From assembly GCA_946478775.1 (NCBI GenBank), contig CAMLDR010000175.1, forward strand, positions 1-8,499: 8,499 bases of DNA. The letters run 5' to 3'. The stretch comes from an uncultured Flavobacteriales bacterium (lineage in GTDB: Bacteria; Bacteroidota; Bacteroidia; Flavobacteriales; Crocinitomicaceae). A program made the position numbers and the translations under genes. Under the pieces are notes generated by a model, which saw only the letters and a list, made by a program, of their open reading frames with translations, had not been told where the DNA came from and searched no databases. Shown here piece after piece: positions 1 through 5,297 of this stretch (position 1 is the stretch's first letter; every line of letters begins with the position of its first letter).

Positions 1-31
1 TACGTTCAATTTTATCAAAAATATCTGCCAT
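1..31 (-). CDS. N-terminus of an unidentified gene (partial)
   Basis: Only the first ten codons lie in the window, reading MADIFDKIER on the minus strand. The ATG (complement of 29-31) is the only possible start in this frame, because an in-frame TGA lies at 38-40. A convincing Bacteroidota promoter lies 53 nt or more upstream at 84-115, which supports a real gene. The short N-terminus vaguely resembles Bacteroidota PLP-dependent aminotransferase-fold proteins, but ten residues cannot establish a family, so no function is assigned. Confidence 0.5.
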   Translation of the reverse strand, partial: MADIFDKIER

Positions 32-83
32 ACTTGTTCATTTTCCATTAACCACTCTAATCTCTGATTAACAGTTGCGAGTG

Positions 84-115
84 CAAATTTAGCAGTATTC
101 CACCTATATTACCAA
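84..115 (-). promoter_or_regulatory. Bacteroidota-type promoter for the gene leaving the window at 1
   Basis: On the minus strand a TTG (complement of 113-115) is followed after 21 nt by TAAATTTG (complement of 84-91). This matches the flavobacterial consensus TTG, 17-23 nt, TAnnTTTG. Transcription would begin around 76-78, giving a leader of about 45 nt before the ATG at 31. It is a pattern match in A/T-rich DNA but its position fits the gene. Confidence 0.55.
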
Positions 116-168
116 TTTGTAATGAAAATTAATTAACCAAGAAATGAACAGCGTCTTTAATAATTCCC

Positions 169-192
169 AATTACGAATGTCGAATTACGAAT
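169..192. repeat. Tandem AATTACGAAT copies in the spacer
   Basis: AATTACGAAT occurs at 169-178 and again at 183-192. Related A/T-rich motifs (TTGATAATT at 312-320 and again at 333-341) lie further right. These belong to the 311-nt spacer between the partial gene at 1-31 and the DinB gene, where the other items seen are the promoter at 84-115 and a possible coding remnant at 221-373. The repeats look like simple-sequence spacer DNA without an obvious function. Confidence 0.5.
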
Positions 193-220
193 TAATGATC
201 TGTGAAGGGGTACAAATTGA

Positions 221-373
221 TTTCACTTGTATCAATCCTTTGCCGAAAAGTTGTTACAAGAGAGGATCGGGATCAAGGAAATTGTCAATTATTATCAAGA
301 GGAAGCACCATTGATAATTAGATCATTTATAATTGATAATTTTCAAAATGCTTCGTCTGTATCGACCAAATAG
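221..373 (+). pseudogene. Possible coding remnant without a start codon
   Basis: A plus-strand frame opens after a TGA at 218-220 and runs 50 codons to TAG at 371-373. Its first part (221-310) reads like an amphipathic helical protein, with segments such as LYQSFAEKLLQERIG and KEIVNYYQEEAP, and no ATG precedes it. The last 31 nt overlap the 3' end of the DinB gene on the other strand, so that part at least is probably chance. It could be the tail of a decayed gene or simply an open frame; no family was recognised. Confidence 0.22.
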
Positions 374-897
374 CGTTCCTTGATAATATTGCAATGGTGA
401 ATGACGTGTCCGATCATGATCCAGCCGAGATTTCGCGGGGTATTCGGTGTGTTGTTCGCTGTTCCTACTGAATCAAGCATATGGGCATTCATTCCTTTGA
501 ATAAGGAAATGCTAGCTTTACGCACATCGATGAATTCCAGCCTCAAATCTTCCAGTGACCTTTGATCGGTATTGTTGTGCTGGGCATACCAGCCTTCATC
601 AAATCCATCCAGAGGAGTTTTATCCTTGCGTGAAAAACGAAGCGCACGGTACTGAAAAATGCGTTCGGTTTCTATAAAATGAAGAATGACTCCTTTCAGT
701 GTCCATTTGTCATCTGCATATTGAAAATCTGCCTTTGATTCGGGAAGATTCGCTATGAAGTTTGCTGTTTCATCCAGGTCCTTTTCCAAAGCGCTCATTA
801 AATCATCCTGACCTATTGTGCGGTCAAAATAATACTTGGCGTATGCCGGTGCAAATTCCGGGTTTGGTCTTCCGATGAATGTATTCTGTTCGCTCAT
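343..897 (-). CDS. DinB-family protein
   Basis: A 184-residue cytoplasmic protein of the DinB/YfiT superfamily, a four-helix bundle that usually holds a metal ion through three histidines. The expected ligands are visible: H73 in the segment ILHFIETE, and H164 with H168 in GHVIHH near the C-terminus, spaced HxxxH as in the family. The segment around residues 60-75 (DDKWTLKGVILHFIETE) is the typical DinB 'W(S/T)...HL.d.E' region. Some superfamily members are thiol-dependent S-transferases and many are uncharacterised, so the substrate is unknown. The start ATG lies 2 nt after the stop of the M28 peptidase gene, so the two are almost certainly co-transcribed. The family call is firm, the biochemical role is open. 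Confidence 0.88.
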   Translation of the reverse strand: MSEQNTFIGRPNPEFAPAYAKYYFDRTIGQDDLMSALEKDLDETANFIANLPESKADFQYADDKWTLKGVILHFIETERIFQYRALRFSRKDKTPLDGFDEGWYAQHNNTDQRSLEDLRLEFIDVRKASISLFKGMNAHMLDSVGTANNTPNTPRNLGWIMIGHVIHHCNIIKERYLVDTDEAF

Positions 898-899
898 GA

Positions 900-2273
900 T
901 TACAATGATTTATCCAACAAGTATATGAAAGCGGCCATACTGGCACAGCCCAATTCCAATTCGCGTTTGTTGACGCTTTCAAACACATCGCTTGCTGCGT
1001 GGTGAAAATCGAAATAACGCTGTGAATCCGGTACGAAACCAAATAGGGGAATTCCTTCGTAGGATTTTTTCAAGGGACTGATATCGACTCCGCCGTAACC
1101 CGCTTCAAAATGAGTGAGTCCGTAAGGTTTCAACAATGGAGCAAAGCTTCTGATCAATTCAACGTACGATTCTTTTCCGTCGCATTCAAATCCATCCGGA
1201 CTAAATCCGCCGCGATCACTTTCAACGGCTGCAATGTGTTTTTGGTTTTCCTTTTTAGCCCATTCGGCATAGTTGATTCCGCCTTTATTTCCATTTTCTT
1301 CGTTCATAAAGAAAACCACGCGAATGGTATGTTTTGGTTTGATCCCTGAAGCTTTCAGAATCCGCAAGGCTTCCAGGCAATGGATAATTCCTGCACCGTC
1401 ATCGTGTGCTCCTTCTCCGGCATCCCAGGAATCCAAATGTCCTCCAATGGTGATGATCTCGTTTGGTTTCTCGCTTCCGGTTAATTCTCCCATCACATTG
1501 AAAGAAGGTTCATCCGGGAAATCGCGGCAATCCATTTCCATGATCAGGCTTACTGTTCCTTTGGCAAGTGCTTTTGAAAGTTCGTTGGAAGAAATCGTTG
1601 AAAGCGCTCCTGCCGGAATTTTGGCAACTCCGTCTTCGTAATACATGGAACCGGTATGCGGGAAATGATCTTCGGGCAAAGCCAGTGAACGGATCACAAC
1701 ACCAACAGCACCCAGTTTGGAACTTTCCACAGCACCATGTCCGCGAATACTGTAACAACCGCCATAAGCTTTGAAGGTCACGATGTCTGCCGGGTTCATG
1801 GCCTGGTTCAGGAATACGATTTTCCCCTGTACGCTTGCTTTTGAAGATTTTTTCAGGTCTTCCAGTGATTTGAATTCGATCACTTCTGCTTTCAGCGTCC
1901 CGTTTGTCCCGATGGAACCACCCAGTGCCAATATATCGACCGGAATGACTTCTCCGTTGCCACTTTGCATCCACGCCACTTCTTTGTTCCCTCTTTCCCA
2001 GTGCGGAACCATGATCGGCTGCAGGTAGATTTTATCGAAACCGTAAGCTTCCATTTTGCGTTTTCCCCATTCCACGGCCATTTGAGCCTGCGCAGAGCCG
2101 GAAAGCCGCGCACCGATTCCTTTACACAAGGACCGCAAATCTTCGTGGGATTTACCTCTTACCAGCGCTTCGTCGAAGAGCTGCCTAATGATGGTAGAGT
2201 CGGCCCCGGAGCCTTTTTGAGCAAAGGAAAAGCCCGATACCAGGAAAAGCAGCACAAAGGAATATATTTTCAT
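900..2273 (-). CDS. Exported M28 metallopeptidase, carboxypeptidase Q-like
   Basis: A 457-residue secreted zinc peptidase. Residues 1-18 form a signal peptide (K2, a hydrophobic core, then SFAQ), so the enzyme acts in the periplasm or outside the cell. Residues about 115-245 are consistent with a protease-associated insert domain. The M28 catalytic set can be read in order: H279 and D281 in GGHLDSWD, D291 in AHDDGAG, E325-E326 in FFMNEENG, D353 in ESDRGG, and H424/H425 in YFDFHHAASD. The combination HLDSWDxGxGxxDDG, ESDxGxF and FxFHHxxxD is characteristic of the PGCP/carboxypeptidase Q branch, which hydrolyses dipeptides and short peptides. Length fits the family and all metal ligands are present, so it should be active. 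It heads the minus-strand operon with the DinB gene 2 nt downstream. Its G+C-richer codon use contrasts with the plus-strand accessory genes and suggests resident chromosomal DNA. Confidence 0.93.
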   Translation of the reverse strand: MKIYSFVLLFLVSGFSFAQKGSGADSTIIRQLFDEALVRGKSHEDLRSLCKGIGARLSGSAQAQMAVEWGKRKMEAYGFDKIYLQPIMVPHWERGNKEVAWMQSGNGEVIPVDILALGGSIGTNGTLKAEVIEFKSLEDLKKSSKASVQGKIVFLNQAMNPADIVTFKAYGGCYSIRGHGAVESSKLGAVGVVIRSLALPEDHFPHTGSMYYEDGVAKIPAGALSTISSNELSKALAKGTVSLIMEMDCRDFPDEPSFNVMGELTGSEKPNEIITIGGHLDSWDAGEGAHDDGAGIIHCLEALRILKASGIKPKHTIRVVFFMNEENGNKGGINYAEWAKKENQKHIAAVESDRGGFSPDGFECDGKESYVELIRSFAPLLKPYGLTHFEAGYGGVDISPLKKSYEGIPLFGFVPDSQRYFDFHHAASDVFESVNKRELELGCASMAAFIYLLDKSL

Positions 2274-2305
2274 AGTTGCAAATAATCTGAGTTATTGTAA
2301 TGCTG

Positions 2306-2338
2306 CGAAAATAAGAAACGAAATGGCAAAATGCGCAA
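2306..2338 (-). promoter_or_regulatory. Candidate promoter of the peptidase-DinB operon
   Basis: On the minus strand a TTG (complement of 2336-2338) is followed after 22 nt by TATTTTCG (complement of 2306-2313), one base away from TAnnTTTG. Transcription would start near 2299, giving a leader of about 25 nt before the peptidase ATG. A weak 5-bp hairpin (AATAA at 2281-2285 with TTATT at 2292-2296) lies in that leader. Position is right, the match is imperfect. Confidence 0.4.
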
Positions 2339-2486
2339 ATAATAGAGATCTTCCTTTTTTGGATGGAGAGAAAGCACGTTGTAGCGGATTTTAATATATT
2401 TGATTGAAAAGTAAAGCGAGACAAAGTTGCGTCTATATAACATTTTTAGTACAGTGTGGGCAATGATGTAGTGCAGATAAGTAAAA

Positions 2487-2510
2487 GTTAGCGGTAATTT
2501 TAGAACGACA
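2487..2510 (+). repeat. Right end of the attC-like repeat, upstream of the first cassette gene
   Basis: GTTAGCGG at 2487-2494 is followed by a flank ending ACGACA; the 18-mer at 2493-2510 differs at 2 of 18 positions from the flank of the complete copy at 4592-4609. No clear CCGCTAAC left end lies upstream. A TATATAAC at 2434-2441 and a degenerate GTTGTAGCGG at 2378-2387 might be traces of other copies. The rest of the 2340-2486 spacer shows nothing else. Confidence 0.6.
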
Positions 2511-2536
2511 TCGTGCAAACGACAAATAAATTCAAA

Positions 2537-3181
2537 ATGGACATAGACCACATTTTCATATTTACAAACGACAATGGTAAAATTGCTGACGAACTTGTGC
2601 AATTTGGTTTGACAGAAGGTAGTAGTAGAGTTCACGTTGGACAAGGTACGATTAATAGAAAATTCTATTTTGACAACTTCTTTTTAGAAATACTTTGGGT
2701 TCACAATGAAGAAGAATTGAAAAGTGATATAACAAAACCGACAGGACTGTGGCAAAGAGCAGACTTTAATTCAACTAATTCGCCATTTGGACTATGTATC
2801 GTAAACACAGACGAAACCGAAAGTCTTTTTGAAAACGCTTATAAATATCAACCTACATATTTTCCAGCTGGAATGAACATAGACATTTTAAAAAACGAAC
2901 AAAACCTCAATTTGCCTTGGACTTTCAGACTTCCATTTAAAGGACAAAAGAAAAACGAAACCGAACCTACAGTGCATAAATGTGGACTTTTAAACTTGAC
3001 AAGTGTAGAATTTGGAATTTCTAATTTTGACGAAACAGACGACTTTGTTCAACAACTTTTTGGACAGGAAAAAATTAAATTAACTCGCTCTTCAACAAAC
3101 TATTTAACACTATCATTTGACAACAATAAAAATGGGCTGACAAAAGAGTTTGAAAAACTAAACCTAAAAATCAAGTATTGA
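2537..3181 (+). CDS. VOC-superfamily (glyoxalase-like) protein, two-half type
   Basis: A 214-residue cytoplasmic protein with a vicinal-oxygen-chelate fold resembling the Glyoxalase_3-like group. The first half opens with MDIDHIFIFT, where H5 is the usual first metal ligand, and E51 in FLEILWV sits at the end of the following strand, where the second ligand is expected. The second half begins around residue 155 (LTSVEFGISN). The substrate cannot be predicted. The ATG at 2537 is preferred to a GTG at 2513, since translation from 2537 starts directly with the VOC strand and the GTG adds eight residues unlike the family. Codon use is A-rich with many GAC and AAC codons, unlike the M28 gene, which suggests transfer. 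It lies between perfect inverted copies of an 8-bp repeat (2487-2494 and 3194-3201), so gene and flanks look like one unit. Confidence 0.8.
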   Translation: MDIDHIFIFTNDNGKIADELVQFGLTEGSSRVHVGQGTINRKFYFDNFFLEILWVHNEEELKSDITKPTGLWQRADFNSTNSPFGLCIVNTDETESLFENAYKYQPTYFPAGMNIDILKNEQNLNLPWTFRLPFKGQKKNETEPTVHKCGLLNLTSVEFGISNFDETDDFVQQLFGQEKIKLTRSSTNYLTLSFDNNKNGLTKEFEKLNLKIKY

Positions 3182-3193
3182 TAAAGAAAACTA

Positions 3194-3235
3194 CCGCTAA
3201 CATCGGTTTGGCAATATGGTCATTATAAGACGACA
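3194..3235 (+). repeat. Left repeat end fused directly to a right-end flank
   Basis: CCGCTAACATCGGTTTGGC starts at 3194, 12 nt after the stop of the VOC gene, and continues to ATATGG at 3214-3219. From 3218 it becomes GGTCATTATAAGACGACA, which differs at 2 of 18 positions from the right-end flank at 4592-4609. The 110-odd nt normally between the two, including the GTTAGC box, are missing. GG is shared by both parents at the join, so this looks like a short-homology deletion. It leaves the next gene with a right flank but no right core. Confidence 0.65.
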
Positions 3236-3283
3236 ATCGGCTATTAAAAAAGACGTACAAAGAACAAAACGAAAATGTAAATC

Positions 3284-3766
3284 ATGACAAAAAGTAAATT
3301 AATGGAAATGCATAATGTTGGTATCGTTGTAGAATCCCTCGATAACGCAGTTGCTTTTTTTACCGAAATTGGGCTAACACTTGAAGGACGAATGATGGTT
3401 GAAGGCGAATGGGCAGGGCGTGTTACGGGACTTGGTAATCAGTCTGTTGAGATTGCAATGATGGTTACTCCCGATGGACATTCCCGACTTGAACTATCAC
3501 AATTTTTTGCACCCAAAACAATTGCGGACCACAGAAATAACCCAGTAAATTCACTTGGCTATTTACGTGTAATGTTTAGGGTTGATAATCTTGACGAGCT
3601 GTTAATCAGACTTGAGAAATTTGGTGTTAAAGTAGTAGAAGAAGTTGTTCAGTTTGGAGAAACGTATCGACTTTGTTATATACGTGGGGTGGAAGGACTA
3701 CTTATTGGGTTAGCTGAACAACTCGGCAATGAAACAGCAACGGACATTTTGGAAAACAAATCGTAA
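3284..3766 (+). CDS. VOC-family (lactoylglutathione lyase-like) protein
   Basis: A 160-residue single-domain protein of the VOC superfamily, which includes glyoxalase I, methylmalonyl-CoA epimerase and bleomycin/fosfomycin resistance proteins. Two beta-alpha-beta-beta-beta modules are visible, residues 7-75 and 90-147. H10 in MHNVGIVV and E70 in SRLELSQF occupy the first two metal-ligand positions, and E145 in IGLAEQ the fourth. The third ligand, normally H in the strand starting GYLRVMFRV, appears to be R95 or L94, so metal binding may differ from glyoxalase I. The ATG at 3284 is preferred, though ATG codons at residues 7 and 9 (MEMHN) would give a more typical N-terminus. It lies between the fused repeat at 3194-3235 and the left end at 3777, 10 nt after its stop. 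Substrate unknown. Confidence 0.85.
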   Translation: MTKSKLMEMHNVGIVVESLDNAVAFFTEIGLTLEGRMMVEGEWAGRVTGLGNQSVEIAMMVTPDGHSRLELSQFFAPKTIADHRNNPVNSLGYLRVMFRVDNLDELLIRLEKFGVKVVEEVVQFGETYRLCYIRGVEGLLIGLAEQLGNETATDILENKS

Positions 3767-3776
3767 ATAATAAAAA

Positions 3777-3886
3777 CCGTTAACAGTGGTTTGCGAAAAG
3801 GTGGGTTCAGTGCTAATTTGAATATTTGGAATTTTAATAAACATTGATACTTAAAACAAACATCCATACTCCGAAACCCTTACAAT
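3777..3886 (+). repeat. Variant attC-like repeat, right core decayed
   Basis: CCGTTAACAGTGGTTTGCG begins 10 nt after the VOC stop, a variant of the left end (GTTAAC for GCTAAC, AGTGG for ATCGG). GGTTT (3788-3792) can pair with AAACC (3874-3878), and CG (3794-3795) with CG (3872-3873), leaving G3793 unpaired, as bases stick out of attC hairpins. A clear GTTAGC right core is absent; CTTACAATC at 3879-3887 sits where it would be expected, followed by an A/T-rich stretch resembling the usual right flank. The left end is convincing, the right end is weak. Confidence 0.4.
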
Positions 3887-3905
3887 CAATTTTAATCAAC
3901 AAACT

Positions 3906-4034
3906 TTGAATAAAGACGAACTACAAAAAATCATTGACCAACTTGAATCAACCAATTCGAAGGAGGATGCATATTTTGGAATATTTGACCTTGATTATGA
4001 AAATGAGACCTATAAAGTTAGCTACCATTTATGA
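3906..4034 (+). pseudogene. Small 42-residue ORF, probably a gene fragment
   Basis: A frame beginning at TTG (3906) reads 42 residues, starting with NKDELQKIIDQLE after the first codon and ending in the acidic segment FGIFDLDYENETYK and then VSYHL. There is no ATG, although the TTG is flanked as a Bacteroidota start would be. Its stop (TGA 4032-4034) overlaps the ATG of the GNAT gene as ATGA. The last five codons are encoded by GTTAGCTACCATTTA, that is, by the right-end repeat box at 4017, so the native C-terminus was probably lost when this repeat arrived. It could instead be an intact small protein translationally coupled to the GNAT gene. No family was identified with certainty. Confidence 0.4.
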
Positions 4035-4042
4035 AAACAACA
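4017..4042 (+). repeat. Right-end-like repeat box just before the first GNAT gene
   Basis: GTTAGCTACCATTTATGAAAACAACA aligns with the right end GTTAGCGGTCATTTTAAAACGACA of the complete copy, with a few substitutions and small indels, and includes the GNAT start codon. GTTAGC here and GCTAAC at 4462-4467 flank the GNAT gene as inverted copies. The six-base core is exact but short, and the box lies in an open frame, so chance cannot be excluded. Confidence 0.4.
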
Positions 4043-4462
4043 TTTAAAGAGATTGCCCATAAAAGTCCGGAATGGACAAATGCAGTGAGACTTAGAGAAA
4101 AAATTCTGAGAGAACCTCTTGGGAGTAAATTTACCGAGAAAGAACTCGAAGAAGAGAAAAACCATATTCAAATTGCAGGTTTCCTGGAAAACGAATTAGT
4201 TGCAACTGCTGTACTTGTTCCTGAAGGTGATAAAATGAAAATGCAGCGGGTAGCTGTGACGGAAAACCTTAGAAGTTTGAATATAGGCTCTGAAATGATG
4301 ATTTTTTGTGAAAAAATTGCCTCAGACAAGAACTTTAAAGTCATGTATTGCCACGCTCGTGATTCAGCAGTAAATTTCTATTCCAAAAATCAGTACGAAA
4401 AGGAAGGTGATTATTTTGATGAAGACGGGATTCCACATTTGAAAATGATAAAAAAACTGTAG
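4031..4462 (+). CDS. GNAT-family N-acetyltransferase
   Basis: A 143-residue cytoplasmic acetyltransferase of the GNAT superfamily, transferring acetyl from acetyl-CoA to an unknown amine. The N-terminal part resembles the ElaA/YjcF-like group: V19 to R27 (VRLREKILR), then the beta strand AGFLENELVATAVLVPEG at residues 49-66. The acetyl-CoA pyrophosphate loop is MQRVAVTENLRSLNIGSEMM, with R81 and I85-G86-S87 at the positions of the R/QxxGxG/A motif, although the first glycine is replaced. YCHARDSAVNFYSKNQYE (106-123) is the usual strand and helix after the cofactor. The start overlaps the stop of the 42-residue ORF (ATGA), so coupling is possible. The TAG stop runs directly into the left repeat core GCTAAC. 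Substrate unknown; GNAT toxin partners were looked for and not found. Confidence 0.86.
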   Translation: MKTTFKEIAHKSPEWTNAVRLREKILREPLGSKFTEKELEEEKNHIQIAGFLENELVATAVLVPEGDKMKMQRVAVTENLRSLNIGSEMMIFCEKIASDKNFKVMYCHARDSAVNFYSKNQYEKEGDYFDEDGIPHLKMIKKL

Positions 4463-4609
4463 CTAACAGCTTATATAATTCATGGCGGTTGAAATCATAA
4501 ATTTAAGCTTTGTACTTTTAGGTAAACTTGTTGCATGCCAACAAAAAAGTAATTGGAGATTAGCTTCTTAGCCAAGCACCGAAACGTTAGCGGTCATTTT
4601 AAAACGACA
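4462..4609 (+). repeat. Complete attC-like repeat with five nested stems
   Basis: The best-preserved copy. Pairing from outside in: GCTAAC (4462-4467) with GTTAGC (4586-4591); GGCGGTTG (4484-4491) with CAAGCACC (4573-4580), six of eight paired; AAGCT (4505-4509) with AGCTT (4562-4566); ACTTTT (4514-4519) with AAAAGT (4545-4550); TTGTTG (4528-4533) with CAACAA (4539-4544) around a short loop. The right core is followed by the 18-mer 4592-4609. The unequal gaps between stems would give bulged bases, as in attC single-strand hairpins. The left end overlaps the GNAT stop codon by one base. The remaining 45 nt to the next start show nothing else. Confidence 0.65.
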
Positions 4610-4654
4610 CCATAGACAATCCTAAAATCACAAGAATATTAAATCAATTGTAGA

Positions 4655-5131
4655 ATGTATTCAAACGATAAAGTTATACTTGAGCATCTAACAGAAAATG
4701 ATGCTGACTTCTTTTATAAAATCTATTCACATCCACAGTTGATAGTAAATTTTGACGAAAATCCTTTTTTGCCAAATGAAACACGAGCGGAATTTACCAA
4801 GAGAATAATTTCACTTTGCGAATTTATCTTTACGATAAGACCAATAGAACATCCAGACTTGATAGTTGGCGATTGTGCCTTACATCATTGGAATAAAGAA
4901 ACCAATGAAATTGTAATTGGGGGTTCATTATTTCCTGAATATTGGGGAAAAGGTTTCATGGAGTCTGCATTTCAATTATTGACTGTAATTGCAAAACAAG
5001 AATTGGGCGTAAAAATATTACTTGGGCCAACTAAAACTAGAAATCACAAAGCAATAAGACTTGTTGAGAAAATGGGGTTTATAAAGTACCAAGTTGACGA
5101 CAACGACACTATCATGCGAAAAGAACTATGA
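4655..5131 (+). CDS. GNAT-family N-acetyltransferase, RimJ/RimL-like
   Basis: A 158-residue acetyltransferase of the Acetyltransf_3 (RimJ/RimL-like) branch of GNAT. The opening strand VILEHLTENDADFFYKIYSHP (residues 7-27) is typical of the group. The acetyl-CoA loop is YWGKGFM (96-102), fitting the family's YWGKG(Y/F) with G98 and G100. The C-terminal NHKAIRLVEKMGF (130-142) is the family's N-x-x-A-x-R-x-x-E-K-x-G-F signature. Members acetylate ribosomal protein N-termini, antibiotics or polyamines; the target here cannot be told. The ATG is chosen because it starts just before the first conserved strand. It lies 45 nt after the complete repeat copy and 19 nt before a left-end repeat (5151), so it is the clearest gene in the array with a repeat on both sides. 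Confidence 0.87.
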   Translation: MYSNDKVILEHLTENDADFFYKIYSHPQLIVNFDENPFLPNETRAEFTKRIISLCEFIFTIRPIEHPDLIVGDCALHHWNKETNEIVIGGSLFPEYWGKGFMESAFQLLTVIAKQELGVKILLGPTKTRNHKAIRLVEKMGFIKYQVDDNDTIMRKEL

Positions 5132-5150
5132 CGACTTAAAACAACGATTC

Positions 5151-5185
5151 ACTAACATCGGTTAGGCAAAATATGGCGGCTGACG
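5151..5185 (+). repeat. Left end of the attC-like repeat, last copy
   Basis: ACTAACATCGGTTAGGCAA begins 19 nt after the GNAT stop and matches the left end at 3196 except for two substitutions and a 2-nt insertion. It continues with ATATGGCGGCTGACG, sharing ATGGCGGYTGA with the complete copy (4482-4492). No GTTAGC right core follows; CCGCAACATCTGCA near 5214-5227 might be a decayed one. The rest of the spacer to 5297 is A/T-rich, with no confident promoter. Confidence 0.6.
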
Positions 5186-5297
5186 TGCTTCTATGAACCC
5201 ATTGAACTAAAATCCGCAACATCTGCATACCTAAATACATTGATTTAAATAAATGCCGTACTAACTATGGTAAACTAATTAGAATAACACACTGGAA

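Larger units (their letters stand above)
2487..5185 (+). mobile_element. Candidate gene-cassette array with attC-like repeats
   Basis: Four complete small genes and one truncated ORF, all on the plus strand, are separated by copies of one structured repeat family. Right ends (GTTAGCGG followed by an 18-nt flank ending ACGACA) precede genes, and left ends (variants of CCGCTAACATCGGTTTGGC) follow their stop codons. GTTAGCGG at 2487-2494 and CCGCTAAC at 3194-3201 are perfect inverted copies flanking the first gene; GTTAGC at 4017 and GCTAAC at 4462 flank the first GNAT gene; GTTAGCGG at 4586 and ACTAAC at 5151 flank the second. This resembles an integron cassette array, but the box GTTAGCG departs from the canonical GTTRRRY and no integrase is in the window. 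A mobile-gene family carried by inverted repeats is the alternative. Boundaries are approximate. Confidence 0.45.

Noticed and set aside
203..319. GTG-started plus-strand frame of 38 codons (KGYKLISLVSILC)
   Set aside because: Composition looks random after the first 13 residues, and it competes with a more protein-like frame at 221-373.
1510..1974. Long minus-strand frame inside the M28 peptidase gene
   Set aside because: It is a shadow of the peptidase in another frame. The peptidase frame carries the signal peptide and all metal ligands; this one is rich in R, S and C and has no recognisable domain.
2270..2644. 124-residue minus-strand frame over the spacer and first VOC gene
   Set aside because: It covers a spacer and the antisense of a supported gene, and its composition is that of A/T-rich spacer DNA.
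3906..4462. Toxin-antitoxin pair (small ORF plus GNAT toxin)
   Set aside because: GNAT toxins of the TacT type pair with ribbon-helix-helix antitoxins of about 90 residues. The 42-residue ORF is acidic, has no such fold, and appears truncated at a repeat.
4462..4609. Rho-independent terminator or riboswitch
   Set aside because: The hairpin has many bulges and no U-run after a strong stem, and its ends recur beside other genes, which fits a repeat and not a transcript-specific structure.
2487..5185. Canonical class 1-type integron
   Set aside because: No intI gene, attI site or Pc promoter is in the window, and the repeat core GTTAGCG does not fit GTTRRRY. Only 'attC-like' is supportable.
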